A stretch of 64,000 bases of DNA from VSJD01 sp964617825 (GCA_964617825.1 CAZTWL010000006.1:1-64000), one strand, 5' to 3'. Shown: positions 52,820 through 62,455, counted from the stretch's first letter. Numbers and translations: made by a program. Notes: generated by a model not told the origin, from the sequence alone.

Positions 52820-53124
52820 GCGATTCCGGGCGAGTACCTTGTTGCAAAGAATGTCGGCAATGACCGTAATGAAACAGTTTTTGCGGTGGTTGTCCAATGC
52901 TTTATGCCATCGACAAAACAGGCCTGAAAATAGTGGCCGGGGCGGGGGCATCCCGGCTCCAAGTATAAGTCTCCCCGCCTGGGGGCCTGACTTTAGCAAA
53001 CGGCATTGCCGGGTTTTCAAGACGTTCTTGCCATATTTCATTCTTCAGCCTACAGTTTCGGTGTTCTTTGGGACGTCAATTCCGTTGGCGCGGTAACGAC
53101 AAAACATAGAAAGGTGTAAAGCAT
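52820..53124. other. Intergenic region with a remnant of the mobile element
   Basis: Between divergent genes I see one partial copy of the element family: CTTCAGCCTACAGTTTCGG at 53044-53062 and GGGACGTCAAT at 53070-53080 match the right end of E7. The other end and the core are absent. AAAGGTG at about 53110 is the ribosome binding site of the next gene. Confidence 0.5.
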
Positions 53125-54141
53125 ATGGCAAAGCCGGTAAGGATCGGAGTGATCGGTTTGGGTTGGCCCGGCAACGAGCATTTGAAAGGCTGCGCATCGA
53201 TACCCAATGCGCAGGTGGTAGCGCTCTGCGATCTCAAGGCCGACCTGCTTGCCCGGAAGGCCTCCGAGTTTGGCATCAAGCGCACGTTTGCCAATTACAG
53301 GCAGATGCTCCGGCAGGCCGACATCGACGCCATCGACGTCTGTCTGCCCAACGACTTGCATGCGAGGGTAACGATCGAGGCCCTGCAGGCAGGCAAGCAC
53401 GTGCTGTGCGAGAAGCCCCCGGCCCGCACTTCGCGCGAGGCCCAGAAGATGGCCGACCAGGCGAAGAAATCCGCCAAGACGCTCATGTATGCCGTGTGCC
53501 TGCGATTCTCGTCGTCGGCGCAATATGTCAAATCGCACATCGAGGCCGGTGACTTTGGCGATGTCTATTGGGGCCGGACGGTCTATCATCGCCGGCGCGG
53601 CATCCCGGCGGGCAGCGACGGGTGGTTTACCCTGAAGGCCCGCTCCGGCGGCGGCGCACTGATCGACATCGGCGTCCACGCGCTGGACTGTGCATGGTGG
53701 CTGATGGGTTGCCCTACGCCCGTTGCCGTGTCGGGCGCTGCCTACGCCAAGTTCGGCCATACCGCCCCTGCCGGCGTGAAGTGCGATGTGGAGGACTCGG
53801 CCTTCGCGATGATCAAGTTCGCCAACGGCGCGACGCTGATGCTGGAGGCAAGCTGGGCTCTGAACCAGCGCGGCGGAAGCATCCTGCAACTGGCCGGCAC
53901 GAAGGGCGGCGTCGAAATGCACCCGCTGACGATCTTCACCGAGCGCAAGGGCATAATGGTCGACAGCACTCCGCAGATACCCAACAATAACATCTATGCC
54001 GACGAAATCCGGCACTTCGTAGACTGCGTCCAGCGCCACCGCGAGCCGATTGCATCGGCCAAACAAGGTGTCTTTCTGATGAAGATGCTCGAGGCGATTT
54101 ATACATCGCAAAATTCCGGTAAGGAAGTCCGGATTAGTTAG
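53125..54141 (+). CDS. Gfo/Idh/MocA-family oxidoreductase
   Basis: The 338-residue protein has the dinucleotide fold RIGVIGLGWPGNEH, the conserved CEKPPARTSREAQ motif with catalytic Lys, and a C-terminal domain with GGGALIDIGVHALDCAWWLM. It uses NAD(P) to act on a sugar or sugar acid. ATG 53125 has AAAGGTG about 8 nt upstream. It is only distantly related to the copy at 32220, which has EKA instead of EKP. It lies between the GH42-like and SPFH genes. Confidence 0.9.
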   Translation: MAKPVRIGVIGLGWPGNEHLKGCASIPNAQVVALCDLKADLLARKASEFGIKRTFANYRQMLRQADIDAIDVCLPNDLHARVTIEALQAGKHVLCEKPPARTSREAQKMADQAKKSAKTLMYAVCLRFSSSAQYVKSHIEAGDFGDVYWGRTVYHRRRGIPAGSDGWFTLKARSGGGALIDIGVHALDCAWWLMGCPTPVAVSGAAYAKFGHTAPAGVKCDVEDSAFAMIKFANGATLMLEASWALNQRGGSILQLAGTKGGVEMHPLTIFTERKGIMVDSTPQIPNNNIYADEIRHFVDCVQRHREPIASAKQGVFLMKMLEAIYTSQNSGKEVRIS

Positions 54142-54315
54142 AAATTGCGGCGCGCCGGAACCGCTCCGCAGCAATCATGCCGGCCTGAACCTCGTCGTCA
54201 TCATTATGATGTCTCCAGAGCAAAGCAGACTGCGCATCAAAAGATGGCTCTGCTCTATGAAGGTAAAAGAGGATAGTGTGATATCTGGTCAAACAACAGA
54301 AAGCCAGGGGATATC

Positions 54316-56313
54316 ATGAATGCATTTGAGCTGATCATTATCGGTGGAGTGTGTTTGGCCGTATTGTGGTTTTTAGCGCTCGGTCTGCGACTTATCGGTG
54401 ACGATGAGGTCGGCATCCTCACCAAGAAGATGTTCGGCAGGAAGATGCCGCAGGGCCAAATCGTGGCACGCAATGGCGAAATCGGTGTCCAGGCCGATAT
54501 CTTGATGCCGGGCCTCTATTGGAGGATCCCGATCATCTGGAAGATCACCAAGCTGGAGGTTACTGAAATCCTGCCATCGGAGGTTGGTATTGTGGAGTCC
54601 ATCGACGGTAAGTCCATTCCCCAGGGCCGGCTTCTCGGCGATGCGGTTGAGTGCAACCATTTCCAGGATGCAAAGATGTTTCTGGAAAACGGGGGACAAA
54701 AAGGGCCGCAGGTGAGCATTCTCCGGCCTGGTTTCTACCGGATCAACAAGTATGCGTTCAAAATTCTTAAAGCGCCGGTAACTGAGATCGCGGCCGAGAA
54801 GATCGGTGTCGTAATCGCGAACGACGGGCTCCCGCTTCCATCCGGAAATATAGTGTCGCCCAGGCCGCTCGAGGTTCCGACTAAAGAGTATCCAAACGTC
54901 AAGAACAGCCAGTATTTCCAGGATGGCCAGGCTTTCCTTAATAGTGCGGGGCACCGCGGCCCGCAGTTGGATACCTTGCAGCCTGGAAAATATTACATCA
55001 ACCCGTTGCTTTTTGCGGTCGAGAAGTATGATGTCGCCGAAGTTCCGCCGGGCTATGTGGCGGTCCTGCGGTCCAATGTTGGTTTGGATCTTGAGAAAAA
55101 ACAAGGTGCGCCGGGCCCGGCGGCTTCGGGCACACAGGATAAGCAGAGCCTCGAATTGGGCCAGCCGGTGCACGAAGAGGTGGAGTCGCTATTGATCCTC
55201 GATAAAAACATGCGGGGCATCTGGAAAGAGCCCATTGCACCCGGCACGTACAACCTCAACCCCCTGGCCTTCACGGCCTATCTGGTTCCCACGAGTGCGG
55301 TTACGATCGACTGGGCTTCGGGCGTCGACCAGCGGGCGCAGCACACGATTCCCAATGTCTCCAAGAAAAACGGCATCCGGACGAGCAATGAATCCTACGA
55401 TGCAGTCGACAGCAACAAGGCAACGGAGTTCTTTAAATTTTCCCAGCTGCGGGTGACATCCATGGACGGTTTTCAACTTGAGGTTGACGTGCGCATGATC
55501 ATCCGCATCCGGCCGCAGAATGCGGCGTTCATCATCGCGCGTTTCGGCTCGGTCAAGAACCTTATCGAACAAATCGTGCATCCATTGATCGACTCGTCCT
55601 TCCGCAACAAGGCCGGCGAGGAGAAGGCGATCAATTTCATTATGAGCCGGACGGAGTTGCAGCGCTCGGCGCTGGAAAAGGCCCAGCAGCAATTCGAAGT
55701 TTACCACGTCGAGGCCCAGAACCTTCTGATTGCCTACATCAAAGTGGACCAGGCGCTGCTGGACACGCAGACCAAGCGGGAAATCGCCCTGCAACAGCAG
55801 GCCCAGTATCAACAGGAGGCGATGGCGCAGGAGAAGCGGATCGAGGTGCAGTCCAAGGCGGCCAATGCCGATAAGCAGCCCGAAGTTGTTGCGGCCATGC
55901 TTTCGATTCAGATCGAAGACAACAAGGCCGAAGCCAAGCGTCGGCTGGCCGGAGGCGATCGCGACTTGAATAAGATCACGGCCGACGGCGAGAAATATAA
56001 GATCCAGGCCCTGGCGGAAGCCGAGACCTACCGGCTCAAAACGGTGGCGGACGGCAAGGCCTATGATCAGCGCGAGATCGGCAAGGGCATTGCCGATGCC
56101 TACAAAGCGCAGGCCCAGGTCATCGGGCCCACCGCCACGGCCGCAATCAAGTTGATGGACGAGGTCGGGATTAACAAGGTGAAGATCACCCCCGATATTC
56201 TGATCTCCGCCGCGGGCGGCGACCAGGGCGCGTCGGCCCTGCTATCCACCTGGTTGGCTCAGACCGTAGCCAAAGGCCTTCAGAACGGCAAAAAAGGCGA
56301 ACCTGCCGTATAA
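54316..56313 (+). CDS. SPFH/band 7 domain membrane protein
   Basis: The 665-residue protein has one N-terminal membrane helix (LIIIGGVCLAVLWFLALGL), then three repeats of about 90 residues built on VGIVESIDGKSIPQG, GQKGPQVSILRPGFYRIN and similar GP-x-LxPGxYxIN motifs, an SPFH domain (about 385-510: QLRVTSMDGFQLEVDVRMII, SVKNLIEQIVHPLIDSSFRN), and a Gln/Ala/Glu-rich coiled coil (IALQQQAQYQQEAMAQEKRI). Such flotillin-like proteins assemble membrane cages or microdomains. It leads a probable operon with the next two genes. Confidence 0.85.
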   Translation: MNAFELIIIGGVCLAVLWFLALGLRLIGDDEVGILTKKMFGRKMPQGQIVARNGEIGVQADILMPGLYWRIPIIWKITKLEVTEILPSEVGIVESIDGKSIPQGRLLGDAVECNHFQDAKMFLENGGQKGPQVSILRPGFYRINKYAFKILKAPVTEIAAEKIGVVIANDGLPLPSGNIVSPRPLEVPTKEYPNVKNSQYFQDGQAFLNSAGHRGPQLDTLQPGKYYINPLLFAVEKYDVAEVPPGYVAVLRSNVGLDLEKKQGAPGPAASGTQDKQSLELGQPVHEEVESLLILDKNMRGIWKEPIAPGTYNLNPLAFTAYLVPTSAVTIDWASGVDQRAQHTIPNVSKKNGIRTSNESYDAVDSNKATEFFKFSQLRVTSMDGFQLEVDVRMIIRIRPQNAAFIIARFGSVKNLIEQIVHPLIDSSFRNKAGEEKAINFIMSRTELQRSALEKAQQQFEVYHVEAQNLLIAYIKVDQALLDTQTKREIALQQQAQYQQEAMAQEKRIEVQSKAANADKQPEVVAAMLSIQIEDNKAEAKRRLAGGDRDLNKITADGEKYKIQALAEAETYRLKTVADGKAYDQREIGKGIADAYKAQAQVIGPTATAAIKLMDEVGINKVKITPDILISAAGGDQGASALLSTWLAQTVAKGLQNGKKGEPAV

Positions 56314-56329
56314 TAAAAAAGGAAGGAAA

Positions 56330-56914
56330 ATGACAAAGCGATTGGCATCTGCTGCCGTGGGGCTGGCATTTGTATCTCTCGTGTGTTCAGCATCGGCGGG
56401 CTTGGCGGCGAATTCGAAGAACGACGTCAAAAACAGCGACGCTGCGGCCGCATTCCAGCCGAAAATCATCCAAGTCAAGGACGGTGTCAAATTCTTTCAA
56501 GATGGCGATTCCATTGCCATTAACGAAGTCAGAGCGACATCACCCGAGCCGAAAACCGGTGACAAAGTGATTGTGACGGGGAGCTATGTTCTTTCGAGCC
56601 GTCTGGAAGCAAAGCTTTCTCTTTTTGTGACCGACGCAACAGGTTCCGGCAAAAGCAATATTCTGCCCGAACAGATCTTTCGCATCTCAAAAGGGCAGGG
56701 AACTTTTGAGCTTTCCACCACGCTGGAATACGAGGGCTATCTGCACGTTACCTTCTACTCCGTTCCTGATGGAAAGCCATTTGGTGGATCGTATTTCGGC
56801 ACAGCCAAACAGATGGAAGAAATTCAGCTCTGGGACTTAAAAAGTTGGTACACAGCAAATTTGGGAACATGTGGTGCAGACCAGGAATCGAAGACTTTGG
56901 GAAAGCCGGAGTAA
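56330..56914 (+). CDS. Exported protein of unknown function, SPFH operon
   Basis: The 194-residue protein starts 16 nt after the SPFH gene and has a good ribosome binding site (AAGGAAGG). A signal peptide (LASAAVGLAFVSLVCSASAG) is followed by a beta-rich domain with IAINEVRATSPEPKTGDKVI, VTGSYVLSSRLEAKLSLFVT and YLHVTFYSVPDGKPFGGSYF. It resembles no family I can name. Its position suggests a periplasmic partner of the SPFH protein. Confidence 0.75.
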   Translation: MTKRLASAAVGLAFVSLVCSASAGLAANSKNDVKNSDAAAAFQPKIIQVKDGVKFFQDGDSIAINEVRATSPEPKTGDKVIVTGSYVLSSRLEAKLSLFVTDATGSGKSNILPEQIFRISKGQGTFELSTTLEYEGYLHVTFYSVPDGKPFGGSYFGTAKQMEEIQLWDLKSWYTANLGTCGADQESKTLGKPE

Positions 56915-57018
56915 CTTGATCTTAAATGCATGAGAGTAAAAGAGGGAAAATGGCATCAGTTAAAACATATTCCCAATATTTTTGCGCATGGTCAGGACGT
57001 TGGTCAATAACGAGTAAT

Positions 57019-57696
57019 ATGAAAACAATCAACCTTGGATTGTGCTGCCTGTTGCTTGTCTGCGGCATGGGATGCCGGACCGCCGCGCCTATCCGCCCCG
57101 CACCCGACAAAGCCTATGCAATCCGCGCGGTTTTCATTAATGCACCGTCAACCTTGCTCGAGGAACTGGGTTTGGCATGGATGCGCGACTCCTCGAAAGC
57201 GGCCTCGACCGTAGAATACGAGGAGGCGCTTGAAAAGCTCGGCGCCTCCCGTAAAGCGCGCACCACCGAGTTCCCCGTGGTGTATATTGACCCGGGGGAA
57301 CATGCCAAAATCGATAATCAAAGCCCGGTCAAATATCCGACGGCGTATACTGTGGACGGCAAACCGGCGAATTACATGACGCGCGGAGTCGGCCGCCTGA
57401 TAGAGATCGACTTGAAGACGGTGACCAACGGTATCGCCCAGCTGGCCTGTCACATAGAGGATGTTGATGAGCCGGTCTGGACCTCCTATACCTACAAAAT
57501 AGGCACATCCTCGCGTAAGCTTAAGTTGCCGAGTTTCCGGGTCCGTTCCCTGACTTCCGATTTGTCCCTGCCGCTGAATGGCTGGAAGATTGTGGGCGGC
57601 ATCGCGACAACCTCGAAGGATGGCGAGAAGCGCAATCTGATCACCTGCATCCAGATGCAGGCAACCGCGAAAGTCCCGCCGGCGGCGGCCCATTAG
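57019..57696 (+). CDS. Probable lipoprotein of unknown function
   Basis: The 225-residue protein starts at 57019 (MKTINLGLCCLLLVCGMGC), where a hydrophobic leader ends at a Cys in an imperfect lipobox. The longer frame from 56926 adds a non-conserved tail. The mature part contains AVFINAPSTLLEELGL, EFPVVYIDPGEHAKI and VRSLTSDLSLPLNGWKIVGG, reminiscent of secretin-associated or pilus-assembly lipoproteins, but I cannot assign it. It is the third gene in the SPFH cluster. Confidence 0.65.
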   Translation: MKTINLGLCCLLLVCGMGCRTAAPIRPAPDKAYAIRAVFINAPSTLLEELGLAWMRDSSKAASTVEYEEALEKLGASRKARTTEFPVVYIDPGEHAKIDNQSPVKYPTAYTVDGKPANYMTRGVGRLIEIDLKTVTNGIAQLACHIEDVDEPVWTSYTYKIGTSSRKLKLPSFRVRSLTSDLSLPLNGWKIVGGIATTSKDGEKRNLITCIQMQATAKVPPAAAH

Positions 57697-57835
57697 CCGG
57701 CAACTTGCCAATGCGAACGGCCCTTTTCACGATGCGCCGCAAGCCGGGTTGATTGACGGATACAGGCGGCTTTGCTTGCGGAGCGCTAGCGTGGCCGTCG
57801 CTTTTTTTAACCTATAATTAAAAGGGAACCTGCGC

Positions 57836-59035
57836 ATGAAAAGCCATCGTTTCGCAGTTCAAGCTGCCGCCCTCCTGACGGCCACCGGCGTTGCCGGGGC
57901 ATCACCCAGCGATAAGGTCGTTGACTCCATGGCCCTTGCTCTCGGCGCCATGAAGGCCAACTGGCAGCCGCGGGAAGCTGCCGCCTTCTCCGCTGCCGAA
58001 CGCTTCATGCGCGGCGGCACACTCTGGGTGGCGGGCTCGATCCCGCGGTTCGACGCCGAATGGAGCGGCCGCGCCGGCGGCATCATGCCGGTCTCCGCGC
58101 TGAAATCGCCAGACAGCCTGCGCGCCGGCGATGTGCTTGTCTATGGTTGTCTGGCGAGTTCCGCCGTGCCCGACGCGGCGCTTCTGGCCAAGGCGCGCGA
58201 GCGCAAGGCCCTGGTGATTGCATTCGGATCGGCGGCGCAGGCCGCCGGGTTGTGCCCGGCGTCGGTCGACCATTTCCTGGCAGTCGATATCCCCGCCGGA
58301 ACGCCGCTGGCGGAGCCGGTCGCCGCCTCGGCTTGCCTGGCGCAGCTCTGGGCCTTCTCGGCCGACCTGGTCGGAGCTTGCACGCGCGCCGGCAAGATGC
58401 CGGCCATGTGGCAGAGCGTCATGGTCCCCGGCGCTCGCGAACGCAATGCGCGTTACCGCACTTTGCGGTTCCACGAAGATTGCGCCGTACCGCCCCAGGG
58501 GCCGGGCGCGCTGGGAAACCGTTATCTTGATGCGCTGACGCAGGCCGTGGGCGAACTCCGCAAAGAGACCGGGAAACTCCAGGCCGCCGGCCAAGTCATC
58601 CGCGAAGCGACTGGCGCGGGTCGCAAGATCTTCCATGCCAATTGCGGTCATTATGAACCGGCGCGTCTGCTGTCCCCGGCGTTTCCCATACCGCTTATAG
58701 TGCTTGGGGCCAAGGCGCCCGAGGCCGAACTGCGCGAGAAGGCCGTGGCCGGCGATGCGCTCCTCTGCATCTGGTACACGGAGTTGCCCTCCGCTTTGCT
58801 CGCTACGGCTAGGGAAAAGGGCGTCGCCTCGATCTGCTGCGCGGCCGGCAATCCGCCGCAACCGCATGCCCTGCGCCTGGTCGATGTCTTTGTGGATCCG
58901 CATTGGGTCTTTGGCGATGCGGTGGTGGATCTGCCCGGCTACGATATCCGCATCCTGCCACCTTCCGGGGTGCTCAATTCTCTCATTTTTAACGCAGTGC
59001 TCGCTGAAGCTCAGGCCAAGCCGGCCGCCCCCTGA
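57836..59035 (+). CDS. Exported protein with two SIS-like domains
   Basis: The 399-residue protein has an N-terminal hydrophobic leader (AVQAAALLTATGVAGASPS). Two similar Rossmann-like halves follow: AAERFMRGGTLWVAGSIPRF with GDVLVYGCLASSAVP, and AGRKIFHANCGHYEPARLL with GDALLCIWYTELPSALLATA. The pattern resembles phosphosugar-binding SIS domains and the cytoplasmic SIS protein at 61481. Export of such a domain is unusual because phosphosugars are normally cytoplasmic; the leader may instead be non-cleaved or mis-set. Function unknown. Confidence 0.6.
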   Translation: MKSHRFAVQAAALLTATGVAGASPSDKVVDSMALALGAMKANWQPREAAAFSAAERFMRGGTLWVAGSIPRFDAEWSGRAGGIMPVSALKSPDSLRAGDVLVYGCLASSAVPDAALLAKARERKALVIAFGSAAQAAGLCPASVDHFLAVDIPAGTPLAEPVAASACLAQLWAFSADLVGACTRAGKMPAMWQSVMVPGARERNARYRTLRFHEDCAVPPQGPGALGNRYLDALTQAVGELRKETGKLQAAGQVIREATGAGRKIFHANCGHYEPARLLSPAFPIPLIVLGAKAPEAELREKAVAGDALLCIWYTELPSALLATAREKGVASICCAAGNPPQPHALRLVDVFVDPHWVFGDAVVDLPGYDIRILPPSGVLNSLIFNAVLAEAQAKPAAP

Positions 59036-59055
59036 TCGTGCCGGCGCCTGTTTGA

Positions 59056-60279
59056 CTAGGGATGCTGCGGCGCCGGGGTGCCTGTTGTCCGGGGTCGCTG
59101 GCGAACCAGGAGCAGGCCGGCCGCGGCGAGGGCGGCGAAGGCCGCGCCGACGAGGAAGGTGGCGGATGGTCCGATGACGGTCCAAAGCGCGCCGGCAATC
59201 GCGCTGGCCAGCAGGAGCGCGACCCCGCTCACCAGGTTGAATACGCCGAAGGCGGTTCCGCGCAATTCGTCCGGCGCAGCGCCCGCAACCAGCTTGGCAA
59301 GCAGCCCCTGGGTGAATGCCATGTGCAAGCCCCAGAGTCCCGCGCCGGCGAACGTCAGCAGGGGCGAGCGGGCGGCGGCCAGCAGCGCATCGGCGGCAAT
59401 CAGCATCATGAGCCCCGCGACCAGCAGTGTCCGCGGCGGCAGGCGATCGGCAGCCGCGCCCGCCGGGTAGGCGCAAGCCGCATAGACCACGTTCATCACG
59501 ATCATGATCAAGGGGACGAAGCCGATGGCCAGGCCGACATTTTGAGCGCGCAGGATCAGGAATGCCTCGCTGAAGCGGGCGAGGGTGAAGACCGCGCCGA
59601 GGGCCACGATAAGCCAGTAGCGGCCTGACAGGCGCCGGGCGTCGGCGAAGGCCAGGGGCTTGTGCGTCCCGGCGGATGGCGCGTCATCGGGCTCGCGCAC
59701 GCCGAAGACGATCAGGGCGACACAGATGAACGCGGGTATGACCGCAATCCACAGCACCGTCCGGATATTGTTTGCCAGCAGGGCCATGAACACCACGGCG
59801 AGCAGCGGACCGGCGAATGCGCCGATCGAGTCGAGCGCCTGTCGCAGGCCATAGGCCGCGCCGCGCATTTCCGGCGGCACGATGTCGGCTACCAGCGCAT
59901 CGCGCGGCGCGCCGCGGATGCCCTTGCCGATGCGATCGATGAACCGCGCGGCAAACACCCAGCCGATGGATGACGCCAGCGGAAAGACAGGCTTGGTGAG
60001 GGCGGCAAGCCCGTAGCCCAGAAGAATGAGGCCCTTGCGCTTGCGGAAAAAGTCGCTGATCGCTCCGGAAAAAGCCTTGCTGATCGCGGCGGCGGCTTCG
60101 GCAATGCCTTCGATCAAGCCGATCGTGACCACGGATGCGCCCAGGATGCTCGCCATCATGATCGGCAGGAGACTGTGGACCAGCTCCGAGGACATGTCCA
60201 TGAAAAGCGACACGAAACCAAGCGCCCAGACGCCGCCCGGCAGCGCCCTGCGGCGGATGACAGAAGGTGGTTGTTTCAT
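59056..60279 (-). CDS. Major facilitator superfamily transporter
   Basis: The 407-residue protein has about 12 hydrophobic helices and MFS loop motifs: SKAFSGAISDFFRKRKGLIL between helices 2 and 3, and ARFIDRIGKGIRGAPRDALV. It probably exports or imports a small solute by proton coupling; resistance-type or sugar-type substrates are both possible. It is convergent with the double-SIS-like gene and divergent from the IclR gene, with element E6 in the shared upstream region. Confidence 0.88.
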   Translation of the reverse strand: MKQPPSVIRRRALPGGVWALGFVSLFMDMSSELVHSLLPIMMASILGASVVTIGLIEGIAEAAAAISKAFSGAISDFFRKRKGLILLGYGLAALTKPVFPLASSIGWVFAARFIDRIGKGIRGAPRDALVADIVPPEMRGAAYGLRQALDSIGAFAGPLLAVVFMALLANNIRTVLWIAVIPAFICVALIVFGVREPDDAPSAGTHKPLAFADARRLSGRYWLIVALGAVFTLARFSEAFLILRAQNVGLAIGFVPLIMIVMNVVYAACAYPAGAAADRLPPRTLLVAGLMMLIAADALLAAARSPLLTFAGAGLWGLHMAFTQGLLAKLVAGAAPDELRGTAFGVFNLVSGVALLLASAIAGALWTVIGPSATFLVGAAFAALAAAGLLLVRQRPRTTGTPAPQHP

Positions 60280-60388
60280 GGCGGTAATCTATCGGAAAGC
60301 ACCGGGATCGGCAAGGCCGGACGCCATATTGAGAAACACCTGCCGGCCGAGCGATGAAGTTTCACGGTTAGCAACAACCAAGGGGAAT

Positions 60389-60582
60389 CACTGGCGTCCC
60401 ATAGGGCCGCCGAGGGCTGAAGGCTGTAGGCTGTAGTTCGTAGGTTGGAACAGGCAAAATGCAGATACACAAAACCGGAACTATGGTTTTTGCATCTGGC
60501 TGATTATTGCTCGTTTTTCGCCGGTTTTCCTACAGTCCACGGTCCACAGTCTATGGTCTGAGCATCCTGCGGGATGCTAATG
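60389..60582. mobile_element. Short non-autonomous element E6 (core type A)
   Basis: The element is 194 bp, begins CACTGGCGTCCC and ends GGGATGCTAATG. The flanking 9-mers AAGGGGAAT (60380-60388) and AAAGGGGAT (60583-60591) match at 7 of 9 positions. The core contains AAAACCGGAACTATGGTTTT. It lies about 108 nt from both the MFS and the IclR start codons. Confidence 0.8.
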
Positions 60583-60629
60583 AAAGGGGATCGTTTTTAA
60601 CAAGCCGATCGGGGCATTTCGGATTGGTC

Positions 60630-60658
60630 TTGACAAAATATGCTCTGTATATCATTAT
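60630..60658 (+). promoter_or_regulatory. Predicted sigma-70 promoter of the IclR gene
   Basis: TTGACA at 60630-60635 and CATTAT at 60653-60658 are separated by 17 nt, which places a start site about 25 nt before ATG 60691. The AT-rich spacer could hold an operator for IclR autoregulation. Confidence 0.5.
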
Positions 60659-60690
60659 GACTACAGTTTCACAATAAGAAATCTATCCAA

Positions 60691-61488
60691 ATGATTAAAG
60701 TGCTTAAAAAGGTGGACGCCATCTTGGGGTTTGTGGCTGCCAACAAGGACAAGGCGACGCTTGTGGAGCTGAGTCGCCAGCTTAAAATCCACAAGGCGAC
60801 TTTGTCGCATATCCTGCAGACCCTGAGCGCGCTTGGCTATATCGATAAGAACATTGCCAAATGCTATTCGATCGGCCCCAGGGTAGTCGATCTGGCGGAG
60901 CCTTATCGGCGGCAGACGGTCCTCCAGGAAGTTGCCGCCGAGTATGCCCGCGCTTTGGCCGGCGAGCTGCGCGAATCGATCTCGGTCAGCATCCTGCATG
61001 ACGGCGTTCGCTACCGGATTGCCCGCGCCTCCGTCAACCGGAGCATTACCGTGGAATCACCCGAGGAAGCGCGCGGCTCGCTGTACGATGCCGCCACCGG
61101 GCGCCTGTTGATGGCGTATCTGGATCGGGATGCTCTGCGCCTGGCGCTGGAAAAGAACGGGTTTCCCGGCAAGCGCTGGAACGGGATGGAGCGCAGCGAA
61201 GCGCTGAACAAACAGCTGGCCGGGATCCGCCGCCTGGGATTGGCGTTCTGGCGTGCCGACGACGGACAGGTTGAAGCGGTGGCCGCGCCGGTTTTCGGTC
61301 CGGACAAAAAAGTCTGGGCGGCGATTGGCGTGGGCGTGCCGGCTTTCCGTTTCCGCGCGGCGGAACGCCGCAGGATCATCGGCGCCTTGAAGGCTGCCTG
61401 TGAACAGATGAGCTTTAATCTGACCCTGCGTTGCAGCGCGGCCGGTGGCGGCAAACCAAACAATGGAAAGGATGATGCCGATGAGTGA
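60691..61488 (+). CDS. IclR-family transcriptional regulator
   Basis: The 265-residue protein has an N-terminal winged helix-turn-helix (ATLVELSRQLKIHKATLSHI) and a C-terminal GAF-like effector domain (ELRESISVSILHDGVRYRIA, YDAATGRLLMAYLD, VAAPVFGPDKKVWAAIGVGV). It would control the following SIS, esterase and glycosidase genes in response to a sugar-derived ligand. It overlaps the SIS gene by 8 nt. Confidence 0.9.
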   Translation: MIKVLKKVDAILGFVAANKDKATLVELSRQLKIHKATLSHILQTLSALGYIDKNIAKCYSIGPRVVDLAEPYRRQTVLQEVAAEYARALAGELRESISVSILHDGVRYRIARASVNRSITVESPEEARGSLYDAATGRLLMAYLDRDALRLALEKNGFPGKRWNGMERSEALNKQLAGIRRLGLAFWRADDGQVEAVAAPVFGPDKKVWAAIGVGVPAFRFRAAERRRIIGALKAACEQMSFNLTLRCSAAGGGKPNNGKDDADE

Positions 61489-62239
61489 ACTTATCAAAGA
61501 GTACACCGCTCGAATTAACGGTCTTATCGCAACCATCGCGGAGCAGGAAAGTCAAAACATGCTGCTGGCGGCGGAATTGTTGTCCGACAAGGTGCTCGAA
61601 GGCCGCCTGATCAATATTTTTGGCGCCGGCGGCCATTCCGCCATTGCCGCGATGGAAATCTTCTGGCGTGCCGGCGGCCTGGCCCAGGTTAACGCCATGT
61701 TCCCGTCTGGAACCAATATCGTTTCGGCCTGTCCGACCACGGCTAAGATTACCGGGTTGGCGCCGTACATCCTTAACTTTTACGATGTGAACAAGGACGA
61801 TGTGCTGATCCTGGTAAACTTTTACGGGCTGAATATTATTTCGGTTGACGTTGCCCTGGAAGCGAAAGCGCGCGGCGTCAAGCTGATCACGGTCAATGCC
61901 CACCAATTTGCCCGGCAGGTTCCGGCCGATTTCGTCTGGCGGCACCCGAGCAAGAAAAATATAAACGACTGCGCCGATATCGCCATCGACAATCATGTTC
62001 CTTATCCCGATGCGTTGCTCGAAGTCGACGGCATCGAGGAACGGATTGCGCCCTCGGCCACGACGTTGACCTGTTTTGCGCTTAACTGCGTCATGGCCGA
62101 AACCATTCGCCTGATCAAGGAGAAAGGCGGCAAGCCGGAGATCTGGGTCAGCAACAACATTCCCGGTTGCGATGAGCACAACAAACCGATTCATGACAAA
62201 TATCGCCATCGGATCCATCACCTGTATCCGGTCTGGTAA
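61481..62239 (+). CDS. SIS-domain sugar-phosphate-binding protein
   Basis: The 252-residue protein starts at 61481, overlapping the regulator. It has an SIS core: RLINIFGAGGHSAIAAMEIF, DVLILVNFYGLNIISVDVAL, ARGVKLITVNAHQF, and a C-terminal tail NNIPGCDEHNKPIHDKYRHR. It resembles UPF0309/DUF2529-type sugar isomerase-domain proteins, so an amino-sugar phosphate is a likely ligand. No signal peptide. Confidence 0.85.
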   Translation: MSELIKEYTARINGLIATIAEQESQNMLLAAELLSDKVLEGRLINIFGAGGHSAIAAMEIFWRAGGLAQVNAMFPSGTNIVSACPTTAKITGLAPYILNFYDVNKDDVLILVNFYGLNIISVDVALEAKARGVKLITVNAHQFARQVPADFVWRHPSKKNINDCADIAIDNHVPYPDALLEVDGIEERIAPSATTLTCFALNCVMAETIRLIKEKGGKPEIWVSNNIPGCDEHNKPIHDKYRHRIHHLYPVW

Positions 62240-62254
62240 GCCATTAAAAGGAAG

Positions 62255-62441
62255 CATTAGCATCCCCCAGGATGCTCAGAACGTAGGCGATGGACCGTGG
62301 ACTGTAGGAAAACGGGCAAGAAACGAGCAATGATCAGCCAGATGTAAAAACCATAGTTCCGGTTTTGTGTATTTGCATTTTGCCTGTTCGAACCTACGGA
62401 CGACAGTCTTCAACCCTCGGCGGCCCTATGGGACGCCAATG
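62255..62441. mobile_element. Short non-autonomous element E7 (core type A) at a ribosome binding site
   Basis: The element is 187 bp, begins CATTAGCATCCC and ends GGGACGCCAATG. Perfect 9-bp direct repeats AAAAGGAAG lie at 62246-62254 and 62442-62450. The right repeat is the Shine-Dalgarno of the esterase gene at 62456. The core, on the minus strand, contains AAAACCGGAACTATGGTTTT, as in E6. Confidence 0.88.
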
Positions 62442-62455
62442 AAAAGGAAGCGAAT

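Noticed and set aside
53044..53080. An eighth full mobile element
   Set aside because: Only one end is recognisable and no target duplication can be defined, so it is kept as a remnant in the intergenic entry.
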